A stretch of 64,000 bases of DNA, taken from Mytilus galloprovincialis. Taxonomy: Eukaryota > Mollusca > Bivalvia > Mytilida > Mytilidae. The notes beneath the pieces are model-generated. The model ran no database searches. It was not told the origin of the DNA and saw nothing but the letters and a program-made list of their open reading frames with translations. Below are positions 1-12,849 of the stretch, piece by piece. The translations under genes and the position numbers were made by a program. The stretch's first letter is position 1. Each line of letters starts with the position of its first letter. The stretch covers positions 86,895,795-86,959,794 of the forward strand of contig NC_134843.1 in assembly GCF_965363235.1 (NCBI RefSeq), given 5' to 3'.

Positions 1-101
1 AGCATTCTACTTTCCAGTAAATAGCTAAAAGATTACATTTTCACAATTTTGTAAAACTGCTATATTTTGGGGCCAAAAAGGGGTCTTATTGAACCTACTC
101 C
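1..101 (+). mobile_element. Right end of an AGGAGTAGGT inverted-repeat MITE
   Basis: This stretch matches the last 100 bases of the copies ending at 2926 and 4926. It finishes in ACCTACTCC, the inverted complement of the family's GGAGTAGGT left end. The left part lies outside the window. It directly abuts the first 1,130-bp unit, as the copy at 2362-2926 abuts the third. No coding capacity is seen. Confidence 0.75.
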
Positions 102-3100
102 TTTCTCATCCCAAAATGACTTATTATAATACAAATCAAACACCTATTAGTTTTAGATATTAACTAGAGTGTTTTTTCTACACTGTTCTTTCTTCCTCCA
201 ATGTTATCATTTACTTTCATATTTATATATATCCCTTCTCCATTCAAGGGAAATTAATCCAGAAACATCCAAATTTTTAATATGTTGTTAATAAAGGGGT
301 ATTGAGTTTTAAATTATAAACTTTTCCAGGAATTTCATAAAAGTATGTACTTTTCATTTTCATAGTAAAATTATTTTTGATGATCTTGAGGCATTTAAAC
401 CATTCACATTAATATGTTATTCAATTTGATTTTTACAAAATGATACATTTTAAGAATCTTGCAAAATAATTGGAAAAAAGAGCCCTGCAGAATTCCTAAC
501 CATCAAATATAAGGGGGAAGTAACTCATGATTTTTTTTCTAATCCAAAATTTTCTATCGATTTTTTTTTACCAAAAACTGATTTTTAAATGTTAATAACA
601 ATAATCAGATAATCTTATACACAATATTATTTAGGGAATGTTTTTTCCATTCTTTTTATATTAATTTTTAAGGTCCAATGAGTTTGGAATTACAGTATTT
701 TAAATTACATATATAAAATGAAGTAAGTTAATAATGAAATTTAAATTTCTAGTGAAATTTGAAGGCAAATATCTTGTGATATAAAGTTTAAGCTGTCTGC
801 AATTTTTTAGTACTAGAATGAACACATCATAATTAGGCTAACAATTCGGTACACCAGTAATAATATAATTATAATTGTATCAGTATTGTTTTGATTCTAA
901 GGAAAATACAGTAACATGTGAATTGAAAATGTAGATTTTTCATAAATGTACAATGTATTATACTCATATGTTTCTGTCAATCTCAGATAGTATTGAAAAA
1001 TTTCAATGTTCATTTTATCTGATTTGTGCAATTTCATCTAATTTTTTTTTTTAGTTAAACCATTGAATTCCATTTTTTTTAAATCAAAATGAAAACTACA
1101 TAGTTTACCTAAATCAATTTCAATTTCATTAAGATTATTCAGCATTTTTAAGTTATTTATTGAATCTATGATCTATGAACTAAAAATTTCGAATTTGTTT
1201 TCAAGTTCTAATTTTATGAATTATTTTTAAATTTCTCATCCCAAATCGACTTATTATAATACAAATCAAACACCTACTAGTTTTAGATATTAACTAGAGT
1301 GTTTTTTCTACACTGTTCTTTCTTCTTCCAATGTTATCATTTACTTTCATATTTATATATATCCCTTCTCATTTCAAGGGAAAATAATCCAGAAACATCC
1401 AAATTTTTAATATGTTGTTAATTATTGGGTATTGAGTTTTAAATTATAAACTTCTCCAAGAATTTCATAAAAGTATGTACTTTTCATTTTCGTAGTAAAA
1501 TTATTTTTGATGATCTTGAGGCATTTAAACCATTCACATTAATATGTTATTCAATTTGATTTGTACAAAATGATTAATTTTAAGAATCTTGCAAAATAAT
1601 TGGAAAAAAGAGCCCTGCAGAATTCCTAACCATCAAATATAAGGGGGAAGTAACTCATGGTTTTTTTTCTAATCCAAACTTTTCTATTGAAAAATTTTGA
1701 CCAAAAACTGATTTTTAAAGGTTAATAGCTATAATCAGATAATCTTATACACAATATTATTTAGGGAATGTTTTTTCCATTCTTTTTATATTAATTTTTA
1801 AGGTCCAATGAGTTTGGAATTACAGTATTTTAAATTACATGGATAAAATGAAGTAAGTTAATGAAATTTAAATTTCTCGTTAAATTTGAAGGCAAATATC
1901 TTGTGATATAAAGTTTAAGCTGTCTGAAATTTTTTAGTACCAGAATGAACACATCATAATTAGGCTAACAATTCGGTACACCAGTAATAATATAATTATA
2001 ATTGTATCAGTATTGTTTTGATTCTAAGGAAAATACAGTAACATGTGAATTGAAAATGTAGATTTTTCATAGATGTACAATGTATTATACCCATATGTTT
2101 CTGTCAATCTCAGATAGTATTAAAAAATTTCAATGTTCATTTTATCTGATTTGTGCAATTTCATCTATATTTTTTTTTTTTAGTTAAACCATTGAATTCC
2201 ATTTTTTTTTTAATCAAAATGAAAACTACATAGTTATCTAAATCAATTTCAATTTCATTAAGATTAATCAGCATTTTTTAAGTTACTAATTGAATCTATG
2301 CTCTTTGAACTAAAAATTTCGAATTTGTTTTCAAGTTCTAATTTTATGAATTATTTTTAAAGGAGTAGGTCCGGTAAGGGCCGATTTTGGCCTCAAATTT
2401 CAGTTTCATCTAACGAAAGATTTTGGACACTTTTTTAACACTTAAGTTTCTTTTTTTATTGATTCAATTGGTTAATGTGAAAGATTGTAACTGATGTAAT
2501 CATTAAAAATGGTCCGATTCAAGCTTATATATGAAAAATCTATCAAATATGCCAAAAAACGTCACTTTTCAGATGGGTTTGTGTCAAAAATGAAAGTGGC
2601 CGCATCTGTGTTTATCCTCAACCTTTATATATGTTATGTGTTGTCATCAAATACAACTTACATTTCAATATTATGAATGAGCACGAATACGGCCACTTTC
2701 ATTTAAGACGGAAACTGTCTAAAATTCAACTAAAATGCTAAATTTGTGAAGATTTCAGTAATTTAGCATGACTTAATGAAGCTAATACCCAATATATGAA
2801 AAACAACCCATGTTTATGTAGCAAAAGCATTCTACTTTCCAGTAAATAGCTAAAAGATTACATTTTCACAATTTTGTAAAACTGCTATATTTTGGGGCCA
2901 AAAAGGGGTCTAACTGAACCTACTCCTTTCTCATCCCAAAATGACTTATTATAATACAAATCAAACACCTTTTAGTTTTAGATGTTAACTAGAGTGTTTT
3001 TTTCTACACTGTTCTTTCTTCCTCCAATGTTATCATTTACTTTCATATTTATATATATCCCTTCTCATTATAAGGGAAAATAATCCAGAAATGTCCAATA

Positions 3101-3446
3101 TAAAATGTTGTTATTTGAAAATGGTATTGAGTTTTAAGTTATAAACTTTTCCAGGAATTTCATAAGAGTATGTACTATTCATTTTCGTAGTAAAATTATT
3201 TTTGATGAACTTGAGGCATTTAAACCATTCACATTAATATGTTATTCAATTTGATTTGTACAAAATGATTAATTTTAAGAATCTTGCAAAATAATTGGAA
3301 AAAAGAGCCCTGCAGAATTCCTAACCATCAAATATAAGGGGGAAGTAACTCATGGTTTTTTTTCTAATCCAAACTTTTCTATTGAAAATTTTTGACCAAA
3401 CACTGATTTTTAAAGGTTAATAACTATAATCAAATAATCTTATACA
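102..3446 (+). repeat. Tandem array of a 1,130-bp unit (two full, one partial)
   Basis: Unit A is 102-1231, unit B is 1232-2361, and a cut-off unit C is 2927-3446. A and B have the same length and differ only by scattered substitutions and small indels. Each begins TTTCTCATCCC and ends TTATTTTTAAA. The A/B junction is direct, while the B/C junction holds the MITE at 2362-2926. Unit C stops inside the motif CTTATACA, after which the sequence is unrelated. I see no coding region. This may be satellite-like DNA or a tandemly duplicated non-autonomous element. Confidence 0.85.
2362..2926 (+). mobile_element. 565-bp MITE with GGAGTAGGT terminal inverted repeats
   Basis: The left end GGAGTAGGTCCGGTAAG and the right end CTTTTTGG...ACCTACTCC form an imperfect terminal inverted repeat of about 30 bases. 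A second, internal inverted repeat pairs ATGAAAGTGGCCGCAT near 2588 with a matching complement ending near 2707, so the element can fold. It separates repeat units B and C. The empty junction at 1231/1232 shows the site without it, with no clear target duplication. A second full copy is at 4325-4926. The superfamily is not assigned. Confidence 0.8.
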
Positions 3447-4324
3447 AATTTAAGTGGTTGGAGAATCAAAGTCTTATTCATGAATTTTCAAGGTTAAAAA
3501 AATTACAACAAATTACAAATAATATAACAATTAAAAAATGAGAACTGAGAATAATCCAAATTTGAACAAAGATTATTAACACGTTCCTTAGTTAATTACC
3601 TGGGACTAATTCAATATTCATGGGTCTCAGATAAAAGTTAAAGAATCAATAGAATATGACAAGATTCTGTAATCGCAGTGAAGATTTTTGACATATTTTC
3701 TTACCTATAAGGAATAAAACCCTATAATAAGTTTTGATTTTGACCCATACCTGAGTTTAATAAAGGTAAATGCAATACCATTTAGTTATTCAATGGTCAG
3801 TTATGAAAAATAGAAATTGTTTTCTTAAAATCTTGGATTTTCCTAGTATCCCTAGACTAGTGATTGAGTAGGAAAAAAATGCTGATCTAGAGTTATAATA
3901 TGTTCTTTAATATAATCACATATTTTCTGTCAAAATTATAATATTGGAGACACATTTTACATATGTTTGTCATTTATAAAAAGTGAGTCCAAAAGTCTCC
4001 TGCTTTCCCTCCCTGCACTATTTCAACTCCTATAATAAATTTTGTAAATACACAAAATTTAATTTACCCCTAAAAGAAATGAAAGGTGAATTATGTTATT
4101 TGATATGTGTCTGGTCAACATACACCATTAAAAATTCCAGTAAACACCTTTGAAAAAGCTAGTGAAAAATTAAATCTCAAAAAAACTGATCTCCGATGAA
4201 AATTCTAAACAGAAAGTCCCTAATCAAATGGCAAAACAAATGAGCAACAACTGTCATACCACAGACATTTTCAAATGTAGAAAATGGTGGATTGAACCTG
4301 GTTTTATATTTTTCTTTTTTTAAA
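3447..4324. other. Non-coding stretch with a dispersed-repeat fragment
   Basis: No gene is seen. Positions about 4165-4311 carry a plus-strand copy of a dispersed mussel-type repeat recognised by the words AAAGTCCCTAATCAAATGGC and AAAATGGTGGATTGAACCTG. Other copies lie at about 20985, 34030 and 34865 on the plus strand, and at 9545, 10390 and 14028 on the minus strand. The rest is AT-rich and unassigned. Confidence 0.6.
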
Positions 4325-4926
4325 GGAGTAGGTCCGGTAAGGGCCGGTTTTGGCCTAAATTCAAGTTCATCTGACGAAAGATTTTTGACACTTTTTAAAC
4401 ACCTAAATGTCTATTTCAATTGATTCAATCATTTTTTGTGAAAGATTTTAACTGATTCACTCATTAAAAACGCTCTGATTCTAGCTTAAATATGAAAAAT
4501 CTATCAAGTATGCCAAAAACTGTCACTTTTTAGATGGTTTTTGGCAAAAAATGAAAGTGGCTGCATCCGTGTTAAAAAAAACTGTTCATCCTAGACCTTT
4601 ATATATGTTATGTATGTATTATCATTAAACACAACTCACATTTCAATATGAAGAATGAACACGAATGCGGCCACTTTCATTTAAGCGGAAATCGTCTAAA
4701 ATTCAACTAAAATGCTGAAATTGTGAAGATTTCAGTAATTTAGCATAACTTTATGATGCAAGTATCCGATATATGTGCATTGTTAATTTGTTATGCCAAA
4801 AAACAGTCCATATTTATGTAGCAGAGGCATTATACCTTCCAAAAAATAACTAAAAGTTTACATTTAAACAATTTTGTAAAACTGCTATATTTTGGAGCCA
4901 AAAAGGGGTCTTACTGAACCTACTCC
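4325..4926 (+). mobile_element. Second full GGAGTAGGT MITE (602 bp)
   Basis: Same ends and internal foldback as the copy at 2362-2926, with many substitutions and some length differences. It lies outside the 1,130-bp array, so the MITE moves independently of the array. Flanks are TTTTTTTAAA on the left and TTTTGC on the right, with no obvious target duplication. Confidence 0.8.
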
Positions 4927-6709
4927 TTTTGCAAATTGGAGAAAACTTAAAACATGTTTTTGCCGAATTTGTTGATAATGAAATGAATATATATATTTAA
5001 TTGGCACAGTTACTAAATTGATTAGTACAGTATGTATTCATATATACCAATGTAAACTACCTTATGATTAAACTATGTTGTGCTTTAAAATACAATATTA
5101 ATGTTTATGTATAAATATATTAGTAGTGGATGTTTATATTTTTGTGATTGAAAATGGCATAAAGAGAATCAGATTGTTACAATTTTTAAGTGCCATACAA
5201 GTAATTCTTATTTTGAAATCATACACACCTATTTTTTTGTATTTATCCATATTTAACCATACTTTTTATAGCAATTACTGTATTTTGTTATAGATATCTC
5301 CCTGTTTATTTTTATGATGATATCAGTGTATCCAAATCAAATGTCTTTCAAATGTTTTATTTATATACAACTATTGTTTTAATATTAAGGTTGTTTTTAT
5401 TTTTATGTATTTTTCTCTCTATCATTAAAAATTTATATAAAAGGCAAACTTAGAATAGTGTTAGAATATATTCTGCACATAAAAGCCAAAATAAAAGCAG
5501 ATGTCTCCTAGACCTTCCTGGGATAGAGGAATTCATGCATTAATTGTTTGAATGGAATTTCAAAGAGTCCTTCCTATGCTTTTTCAAACAATAACATATT
5601 TGTCATAGATTTTTTGACAGTATGATTTAAAGGTGAACAAGCCTCCAGAAGGATATGCTGCCTGATAAAAAAAAGCTTGAATTTGTGCAAATACTTTAGC
5701 AGCTGTCAGTTTTAAAATGATAAATTACATTCAAAATGTTGTGTAAAAATGCATATTCGGTTCTTTTAGATCCCTCACATGTTTTTTTTACACAAATGCA
5801 AAAGTGGACAAATAATTTTTATGGGCATTGTAATTACATATTTATATCTCTGAAATCATGTCTTTGAAAATTGGTTATATATTCAATTCTTAATTTATAT
5901 GTATATTTGTTGACAGAAAATATTGTTATTAAAATGTGTTCAGATATTTATTTTATCTTTCCAATTTATATGCACAGAATTTACAAATTGTCTTCATAAG
6001 AAGTCACATCCTTTATACTGTCTAAAACTCCAGAGTGAGCTATTGCCATCACTTTGCATACTTAGTAATTAGCTTATTGTACATTCATTTTTTATTTGAA
6101 CCCCTGGAGGCCTTGGTCATCTAGGAACAAGTTTGAATAAAAAATGTTTTGGGGAAATGCCACCTGAAGGTTAACACACACTCATCATTATGTTAAATTA
6201 TAAAATATCTATTGATATATATTAGGAGAACAACATTATGTTCATTACTTTGGACAAAATGGTATGGTATCAAACTTGAGGCAAATATGCAGGACAATTC
6301 CATATGTCACATGTTTGTCATCATTTCTTTGCAACTAAAATTTCAGTCTTCTTATGTAGCTTACTTGCCCATCATTATTGTCTGTTAACTTAAACAAAAG
6401 TCTTCTCCTCCAAAAAAAACCATTGGACTAATTATTAAACAAAATTGGCCACCATCATCATATGGGATATTCTGATAAAAAATGCAGACTGCTGACCCTG
6501 CTTGCCAAACAACATGACCTACATGGCTAAAAAGAACATAGTGGTAAAATGTTGTTGATTATCTAGACAACTGCTGATACTAGAGAAAATCTAACTGGGC
6601 AACAGTATTCAGAATGTTGAGATCTATCTGTCGACATTATAGGAAAGTATATTGTTGAAGATGCCCATAGACCTGGTGATCAACACAGGCTCTTTATACA
6701 ATTAATAAT
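4927..6709. other. AT-rich intergenic DNA, nothing recognised
   Basis: No reading frame, RNA gene or clear repeat could be supported here on either strand. It contains simple A/T runs only. Confidence 0.5.
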
Positions 6710-8490
6710 CTGAATGGGGTTATAAATACCCTTGTTTTATCAACCTTTCAGACCTAAATGTTGCAAAACACATGTCCTACCTCCATAACAAATATGATGT
6801 TGTCCCTGCAGATAAATCCCCTAACAAAATGTGTGCATAAAAGAGGGACGAAATATACTAGAGAGTCGAACTCATAAATCGAAAATAAAATAACAACGCC
6901 AAAAATTGCATGATATATGTTGAATCTGGCATTGACAATTCACTTGGAAATTCAACATATATCCCCACGAAACTTACAAAAGGGAAATCCTGGATAATCA
7001 TAGGACCCCTGGTCTGTTCTATGTTACTTTGGAAATTCAACCAACGTGGAAGAACTGGATCTTCATTTATGGTATTATATACCTAATTAAACTACATAAA
7101 TGATTAACAAACAAGGTTATATTGCTGGGGCTTTCAAGTGGTTCACGAAACCTCTTTTTAAATTATAAGCACCAATTCTATCAGCAAATAAAGCCCCGGA
7201 TTTTAAAGTAATTGTAAAATTACATTCTACACGCGGTGTGAATCAGCTGTGTAAACTACGAAATTCCAAAGATCTGTTCGAGTACATATACGATCTAATA
7301 ATCTTTCATCTTGCAATAGAACTAAATATTTTACATTTTACACAAATATTGCCCACTCCAAACTAAAAACCAAATTAAAAGAGTTGGCACTTAAAACAGA
7401 ATGACCAACATGTATCTGGTATCTGGGAGTGATAAATCGTACTTTGTAAAAATCACTAATTCAAACCGAAAATTCTCAGAAAGTGACATTATCAAGATGC
7501 TTGATTTCTTGATTGACAACATATCTGTAAGTTTCGAAGACGTATTTTGCAACAAGCAATATGCAGTCCTAATGGAAGCAACGGTGCTCTATTTTTTGCC
7601 GATCGGTTCTTTTAATCGTATGAGGCAAATTCATACAAGAACATCTTAGGAAGAAAGAAATCAGTATCCTTTCAGGTCACTTTCCGATATGTTAATAATG
7701 TTCTCTTGCCAAAATATTAGAAAATAATGATTATGTTGAACGAATCTATCCAATCGAACTTGTAATAAAGGATACAGTAGATGCAGTTATGTCTGCCTCA
7801 TATCTTGAGTTATATCTAGAAATTGACAATAAGGGTCATGAGGGCTGTTGAAATCAAAACTTTACGACAGCATAGGTCATGCTATGGATCAACATTCTAG
7901 CTGTGACTGCATACGAAGTATATATTTCCTAGATGATACGACATTTGAGGACTTGTATTTCCTATTTTGGTTTCCTTGATTTAGGGTTGATGCTCACAAG
8001 GAAGTTATTAACCCAAGTTTAAAGTGGTGAAGTTGAAACCATCCCTTCGTAAAGTTTAAGGACAATATCACGGGTTAGATGATCGTTATGGAATATGTGT
8101 TTCACAAGAGACAACAGATATGTTCCAATTGTCGTAACTACATTCTTGTCCCCATTTCTCCGAATGTGACCTACCGAATTAGACTTATCACCGGATTAGT
8201 ACTTACATGAACAACATGACGGATGCTTTATGTAGAGCAGGACCTGCTTATCCTTCCGGATCACATGAGATTAATCCAAGTGGTTGGTGTTGATCATGTT
8301 GTTAAATCTTTAGTTTTTTTATGTTGTTTTTGGTGTACTGTTGTTTGTCTGTTGTCTTTTTCATTCTTAGTCACGGCGTTGCCAGTTTATTATCGATTTG
8401 TGAGTTTGAATGTTTATTTTGATATCCTTTCTTCTCTTTTAAGAATATCAAATTTTAAAATAATCTATGTAATGCCTGATTTCTAAGTTT
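6710..8490 (+). mobile_element. Degraded Penelope-like retroelement
   Basis: Conceptual translation gives pieces in the order expected for a Penelope-like reverse transcriptase. First is a block resembling LHNKYDVVPADKSPN near 6775-6830. Next is an IDNSLGNSTY-like block near 6925, then KSYFVK...ESDIIKMLDFLIDNI at about 7437-7530. A YVNNVLS-like remnant of the YxDD region lies near 7690, and SASYLELYLEID near 7795. The end at about 8160-8490 is a recognisable 3' tail that recurs at 17200, 31390 and, on the minus strand, 30290 and 34622. The element is clearly broken, with many disruptions, and looks old. Penelope-like elements are telomerase-related retroelements often associated with hammerhead ribozymes, which also occur in this window. 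Confidence 0.75.
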
Positions 8491-9281
8491 TTTGATTTCT
8501 TACATTACCCTGTTTTGGTCTATTGCTTTTTTTTTTAATCTTCATTATAAAACTCTTTAATTGGAAATGAATTCTAGGTTGCAGAGAAAAGCATTACCAT
8601 TCTATACGTAATTTACCTATCACATCATATGCTAATTTAGATACATCAAACGATTTTAAATGAATATCGAAGAATCTTGCTCAAGATGTCACAGAGGCCT
8701 GTATTGATCTTGCTTGATCTCTTTAAATCTTCACAGAAGATCATCGTGCAACTTTAAAGTTAAAAAAAACATCAAAACAAGTTCTTTGATATATTGAGTA
8801 ATGTAGATGATTATTGTCCGATTACTTATACTGCATACACTATCTTAGGGGCATGATAGTGAACATTGAAAGTGTGGAAATTATTTCCAAACGATTCATA
8901 TTTTTGAGTGAGGAAATAATTTGCTATGCCATATAAGAGCTGTGTTGCAATACTAAACTACTTCTAAGTAACTTGTGTCTCTGTCTCCTGGCACCTCAAA
9001 AACGTATGTGTTTTTAAAAATGTTTTAATGTCAATGAATTGTTTTTTTGTCATTGTTTAGATATTAATACTTGCTTTTAGCTATTTTTTCAATTGCAGAA
9101 CTTATCACAGTTATTCCTTACAATTTATTTATTAAAACTATTGCAAAGTGTAAACATTTTTTTCATTCATAAATGTTTATAAATTTATTGATATTATGGC
9201 ACATAATAAATATTTTGATTTGGCACTGGTCAATGGTTCTGTTCATACTACTAGTTATCTACCAGGAAGGCATGACAATTT
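8491..9281. other. 3' flank of the PX-domain gene
   Basis: No separate gene is seen. The stretch lies between the Penelope-like tail and the stop codon of the minus-strand PX gene. Its upper part probably holds that gene's 3' untranslated region. Confidence 0.5.
9124..9133 (-). promoter_or_regulatory. Poly(A) signal of the PX-domain gene
   Basis: Two overlapping AATAAA hexamers read on the minus strand, about 150 bases downstream of the TGA stop at 9282-9284. This fits a normal 3' untranslated region. Transcript ends were not observed. Confidence 0.5.
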
Positions 9282-12200
9282 TCATTTTTTCTGTTTCATC
9301 CATTTACAATCAAAAACTTCCTCTGAAAATGGATCATCTTCATCTTCCTCTCCATCAGAATGGTGTTTATAAGGAATGGGATCTGTAGGTCGAGGTTCAA
9401 AGAAATTTAACACCAATGGTAAACTGACGATCTGAATATAGAAAATGAATAATGAGACAATGATTTGGAAGTGTATATATGCAACTTGGTCTGTTTTGTT
9501 TACACACTGTTTTCAATTAAATGAATTGTGTTAAGTTAGATATTGAGCTAGCTTTAACACCAGGTTTGGTTCACCATTTTATGCATACTAGATTGCCTGT
9601 ACCAAGTCAGGAATATTTGTTTGATGTGTTTTATCATTTTTATTGAGACATTTGATTCCGAATTTTACGTTTTGAATTTTTTCCTCGGAATTTGGTATTT
9701 TTGTTATTTTACTTTTTAATATGCTATGTGGCATTTCACATCAGCCTTAACTGAAGGACAGGTCAACTGTAGTTCATATTTATATTTAATAGGAAGAGCA
9801 CTTTTTTGAAAGATGAGGAGAGGGAGGTTGGACTTCAACAAATAGTGTCTTGAGTGGAACAAACAATAGTTAGCCGCCGATCCCACCTTACATTGTTGAA
9901 GGGCATATTTGAGAGAATTGTCACGATTGTGTAGACCTTCTCAGAGTCTTCTCGTCACCCCAAAAAATCATGAGATACTTCCCACTTGGCCTGGGTCAGT
10001 CAACATATACACAACCATTGATGACAACTCAGTATGACCGGAATATGTTATATTGAGAAAAAAATTAGAGATATTCAACTTATATAGCTTCCGGAACAGT
10101 TACAACTCATATGGCCCTAATAAGCTAGGTGAGTAATGGTTATTAATCAGCATCGATCTTTTATCCATAAACCTTTTAAAATATCTTCATATTAATACTA
10201 TCATACTTGATTATAATCCTTTAATACTACTAGACGAGTTTTTAAATTATTAAACGTGATGTTTTCAATTTTTTATAGTCTGGCACAACCGAGTATGTTG
10301 TAATTGGCGAAGTCAAAAAAATAATTTGCTTCAAAGAGATAAAGAGGTTTGTTTCTTGATATTTGCAAAAAGCTATTTTACATTGTTGTCACTATTATGG
10401 AATTTTATGCGACTGTCATACACATAGGAGTTTTAGCTAGCTATAAACTAGGTTCAATCCACCATTTTCTACATAAGAAAATGCATGTACCAAGTCAGGA
10501 ATTTAACAGTTGTACATCTTTCGCTTTATAACTATTTATTGACCTTAGCGTCACTGATGAGTCTTATGTAGAAGAAACGCGCGTATGGCGTACTAAATTA
10601 TAATCCTGGTACATTTGATAACTATTGTTATCTGTTCGTTTTTTTTTTGGTTATAACTGCCTATAAATAGCAGCACATGACATACAAATCTATGGAGTGT
10701 GGATTAATCACTACAGAGATTAATTCAATTACACAAATAGAATTATAGATTGCCTAACAATGTAATTTTAACACACTATTTAGTATGTAAATATAAGAAT
10801 GTTTAAAATATTTACAAAATGATGGAAATAAACGCAATATTTCGCTAGACCAACTAGCTTTATCTATATATATATATTATATAAAATAATGGCCGTTCCC
10901 GTTAAAGTTTTGGAATTGTGCTAGTTTATAGCGCACATTATTATTTGTATTTAAAGCATATGTTTGAACTCTCTGTTGTAATAAGCCATATAACCTATGT
11001 CATGTTTAACAAATTTTTAGAATAGTGCAAGCGTCTTAACTGATGTTCGGTTTGACTTTTTTATTGTATAAATTTCAAGATTGTAATAGTTTAATCTAAG
11101 AAGACTTACAGATGATTCATTTAACATCAGAATCTGACTGAGGAAGGATATCTGTTATCCGAAATATTTATAAATAATAACATTTATAGTTACCTTATTT
11201 TGTATTTGGAGTTGTTGTGTGCACTTTTTTAGGCGTTTACATAATTTATTTATTGTGTACATGTATCGTTACTCGTAACGATCCAGCGCCCTCGTGTGGA
11301 CTACTATTCAGACGTTTTATATATATATATATATATTCTATTATTATTTTTTATACCAGTGGATTGCCATCAATCAGCTTTTTCACAAATAAATGTAGCT
11401 GCGATTCTCTTTCTTCGGCAATGCTTGTCTTGTCCCATTTAAACATTTGTATGACAGTCGAATCTGCAAAGATATGATTTTATATACATATATGTAATTA
11501 CGTTAAAATATTTACACAATTGATTTTCTTTATCAATGAATTGATTTTAAAATGGGTCGTCTGAGCCCCAAATTTTCGTAACCAACCGTCAAGTCCTAAA
11601 TCAAATCACATTAAATGAGGTTTTTTTCTTATTATAGAGCCCTTTATGATATATTAGTTATACAAGTAAATAAGAAAAAAAGGAGACAAAATTATACACA
11701 TTCATTGATCATTTTTATATATTATGTTCAAGGATAAACAATTTGTAAGAGAAACAGCAGGGTGAAACAAGGGTAAACAATTATGCTTCGTACATTTAAG
11801 TTATTTAGAATGTCGAAGTCCACTTAATCAACATGTATTCTATATAAGACATATTTTCGTGTTTGTTGGAAACAATAATGAATGGCATTTTCTTGTTTTT
11901 CTCGTAAAAAGTTAAAGGTATTTCTTATAAGTAAAGAATATTCACAACATGTGGAAAAATCTCTATGTGAATAATGAAATAATTGGAATAATGAAAGAAT
12001 ACGTGTGTATATAAGTAAACCGCACAAATTTCCATAAATAAGCGAATGTTGTTAGCAAATCTGTTAGAAGCTCGGTTAGAAGGTAAGAAACAAATATGTA
12101 CGATAACTACTGACAACTGGCAACGCTACCGGTCTTTCTCATGTTAGAGCTCATGCGATTCCCTCAGTTTGTATTAATACAATGATTTGTCTCTGTCTAC

Positions 12201-12849
12201 TCGATTTACGAGATTTTAACATCAGTAAACTACTGTGGACATTTCCTGACTTTTACAAAATCACTGAAGCAAATGAAACTTATAAGATCAGTAAGCTAGT
12301 TTCATAATACGATTTATTTTTTATCAATTCTTAGAACAAGGATCTATTACTCTTCATATATTATCAATACTATCCTTTGTTAGTGTGGAAAATGATCCGC
12401 CTTAATTTATTTACAGCTTGTCAAGCAGTAATACACACGTTTACAAATATTTTTATTATGTATCTACCGCCTAACATAAATCAAACAATTAATTACTATG
12501 ACCAAATTATCTAGTACCCTGTCAAAAATAACAAGAGATTAACTCCCGAGAACACATTAAAATACAGCTTAACACCATTCATTATTTGTTATTTAGAGTT
12601 CAAATACAAACCAGGTAATTTTGGAAGCTCTGTCAGTTTCTTATTCCGTACGATTAATCTCTTTCTAAATTCAAGAAAGTCTTGATAACTTCGTCTTACA
12701 CAACACGAACGTCCATCTGACCATAATACATCAACAATAAACAAAAATTCTTTCCCTCTTTTTGATTTATCCTCCACGAAACCAGAAACTTCAGCAGACG
12801 ACACAGCTAAATTACATACAACCAGTTCGTCATCTTGGAATGAAGTCAT
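9282..12849 (-). CDS. Small PX-domain protein (NOXO1/p47phox/SH3PXD2-like PX), three exons
   Basis: Exons are 12849-12612, 11463-11357 and 9431-9282, read on the minus strand. They use GT donors and AG acceptors, and phases match (phase 1, then phase 0). The product is 164 aa. Residues 1-79 include FLFIVDVLWSDG and VRRSYQDFLEFRKRL, the PX strand and Arg-Arg-Tyr-x-x-Phe phosphoinositide site. Residues 80-115 contain EERESQLHLFVKKLI, and residues 116-164 contain LPLVLNFFEPRP, the usual PX end, then an acidic tail (SDGEEDEDDPFSEE). Known PX domains of this type bind phosphoinositides and recruit proteins to membranes. Relatives carry SH3 domains after the PX; here the third exon ends in TGA. A weak donor (GTAAAT) just before the end leaves room for a longer isoform. 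The start is the first ATG of exon 1. The paralogue identity is uncertain. Confidence 0.8.
9545..9735 (-). repeat. Dispersed mussel-type repeat in PX-gene intron 2
   Basis: On the minus strand this matches the repeat with the words ATTCCGAGGAA, GACTTGGTACAGG and GGTGAACCAAACCTGG. It lies inside the second intron of the PX gene. It is diverged and non-coding. Confidence 0.6.
10385..10520 (-). repeat. Dispersed mussel-type repeat, partial
   Basis: Minus-strand fragment of the same family, carrying ATGGTGGATTGAACCTAG and CCTGACTTGGTACATGC. It lies just upstream of the hammerhead copy at 10547 and inside intron 2 of the PX gene. Confidence 0.6.
10547..10592 (+). ncRNA. Hammerhead ribozyme copy, partly decayed
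   Basis: Contains the core CTGATGA, a GTC...GAA stem II (last pair lost), GAAA, and the stem III hairpin ending GTA before TGGCGTA, which can pair with AGCGTCA to close stem I. GTA fits the NUH cleavage rule but is not the GTC of the intact copy at 28523. It lies antisense within intron 2 of the PX gene. Confidence 0.65.

Noticed and set aside
11310-11335. TA microsatellite as a regulatory site
   Set aside because: Simple (TA)n tracts recur at 10866, 43390 and 43925; no evidence of function.
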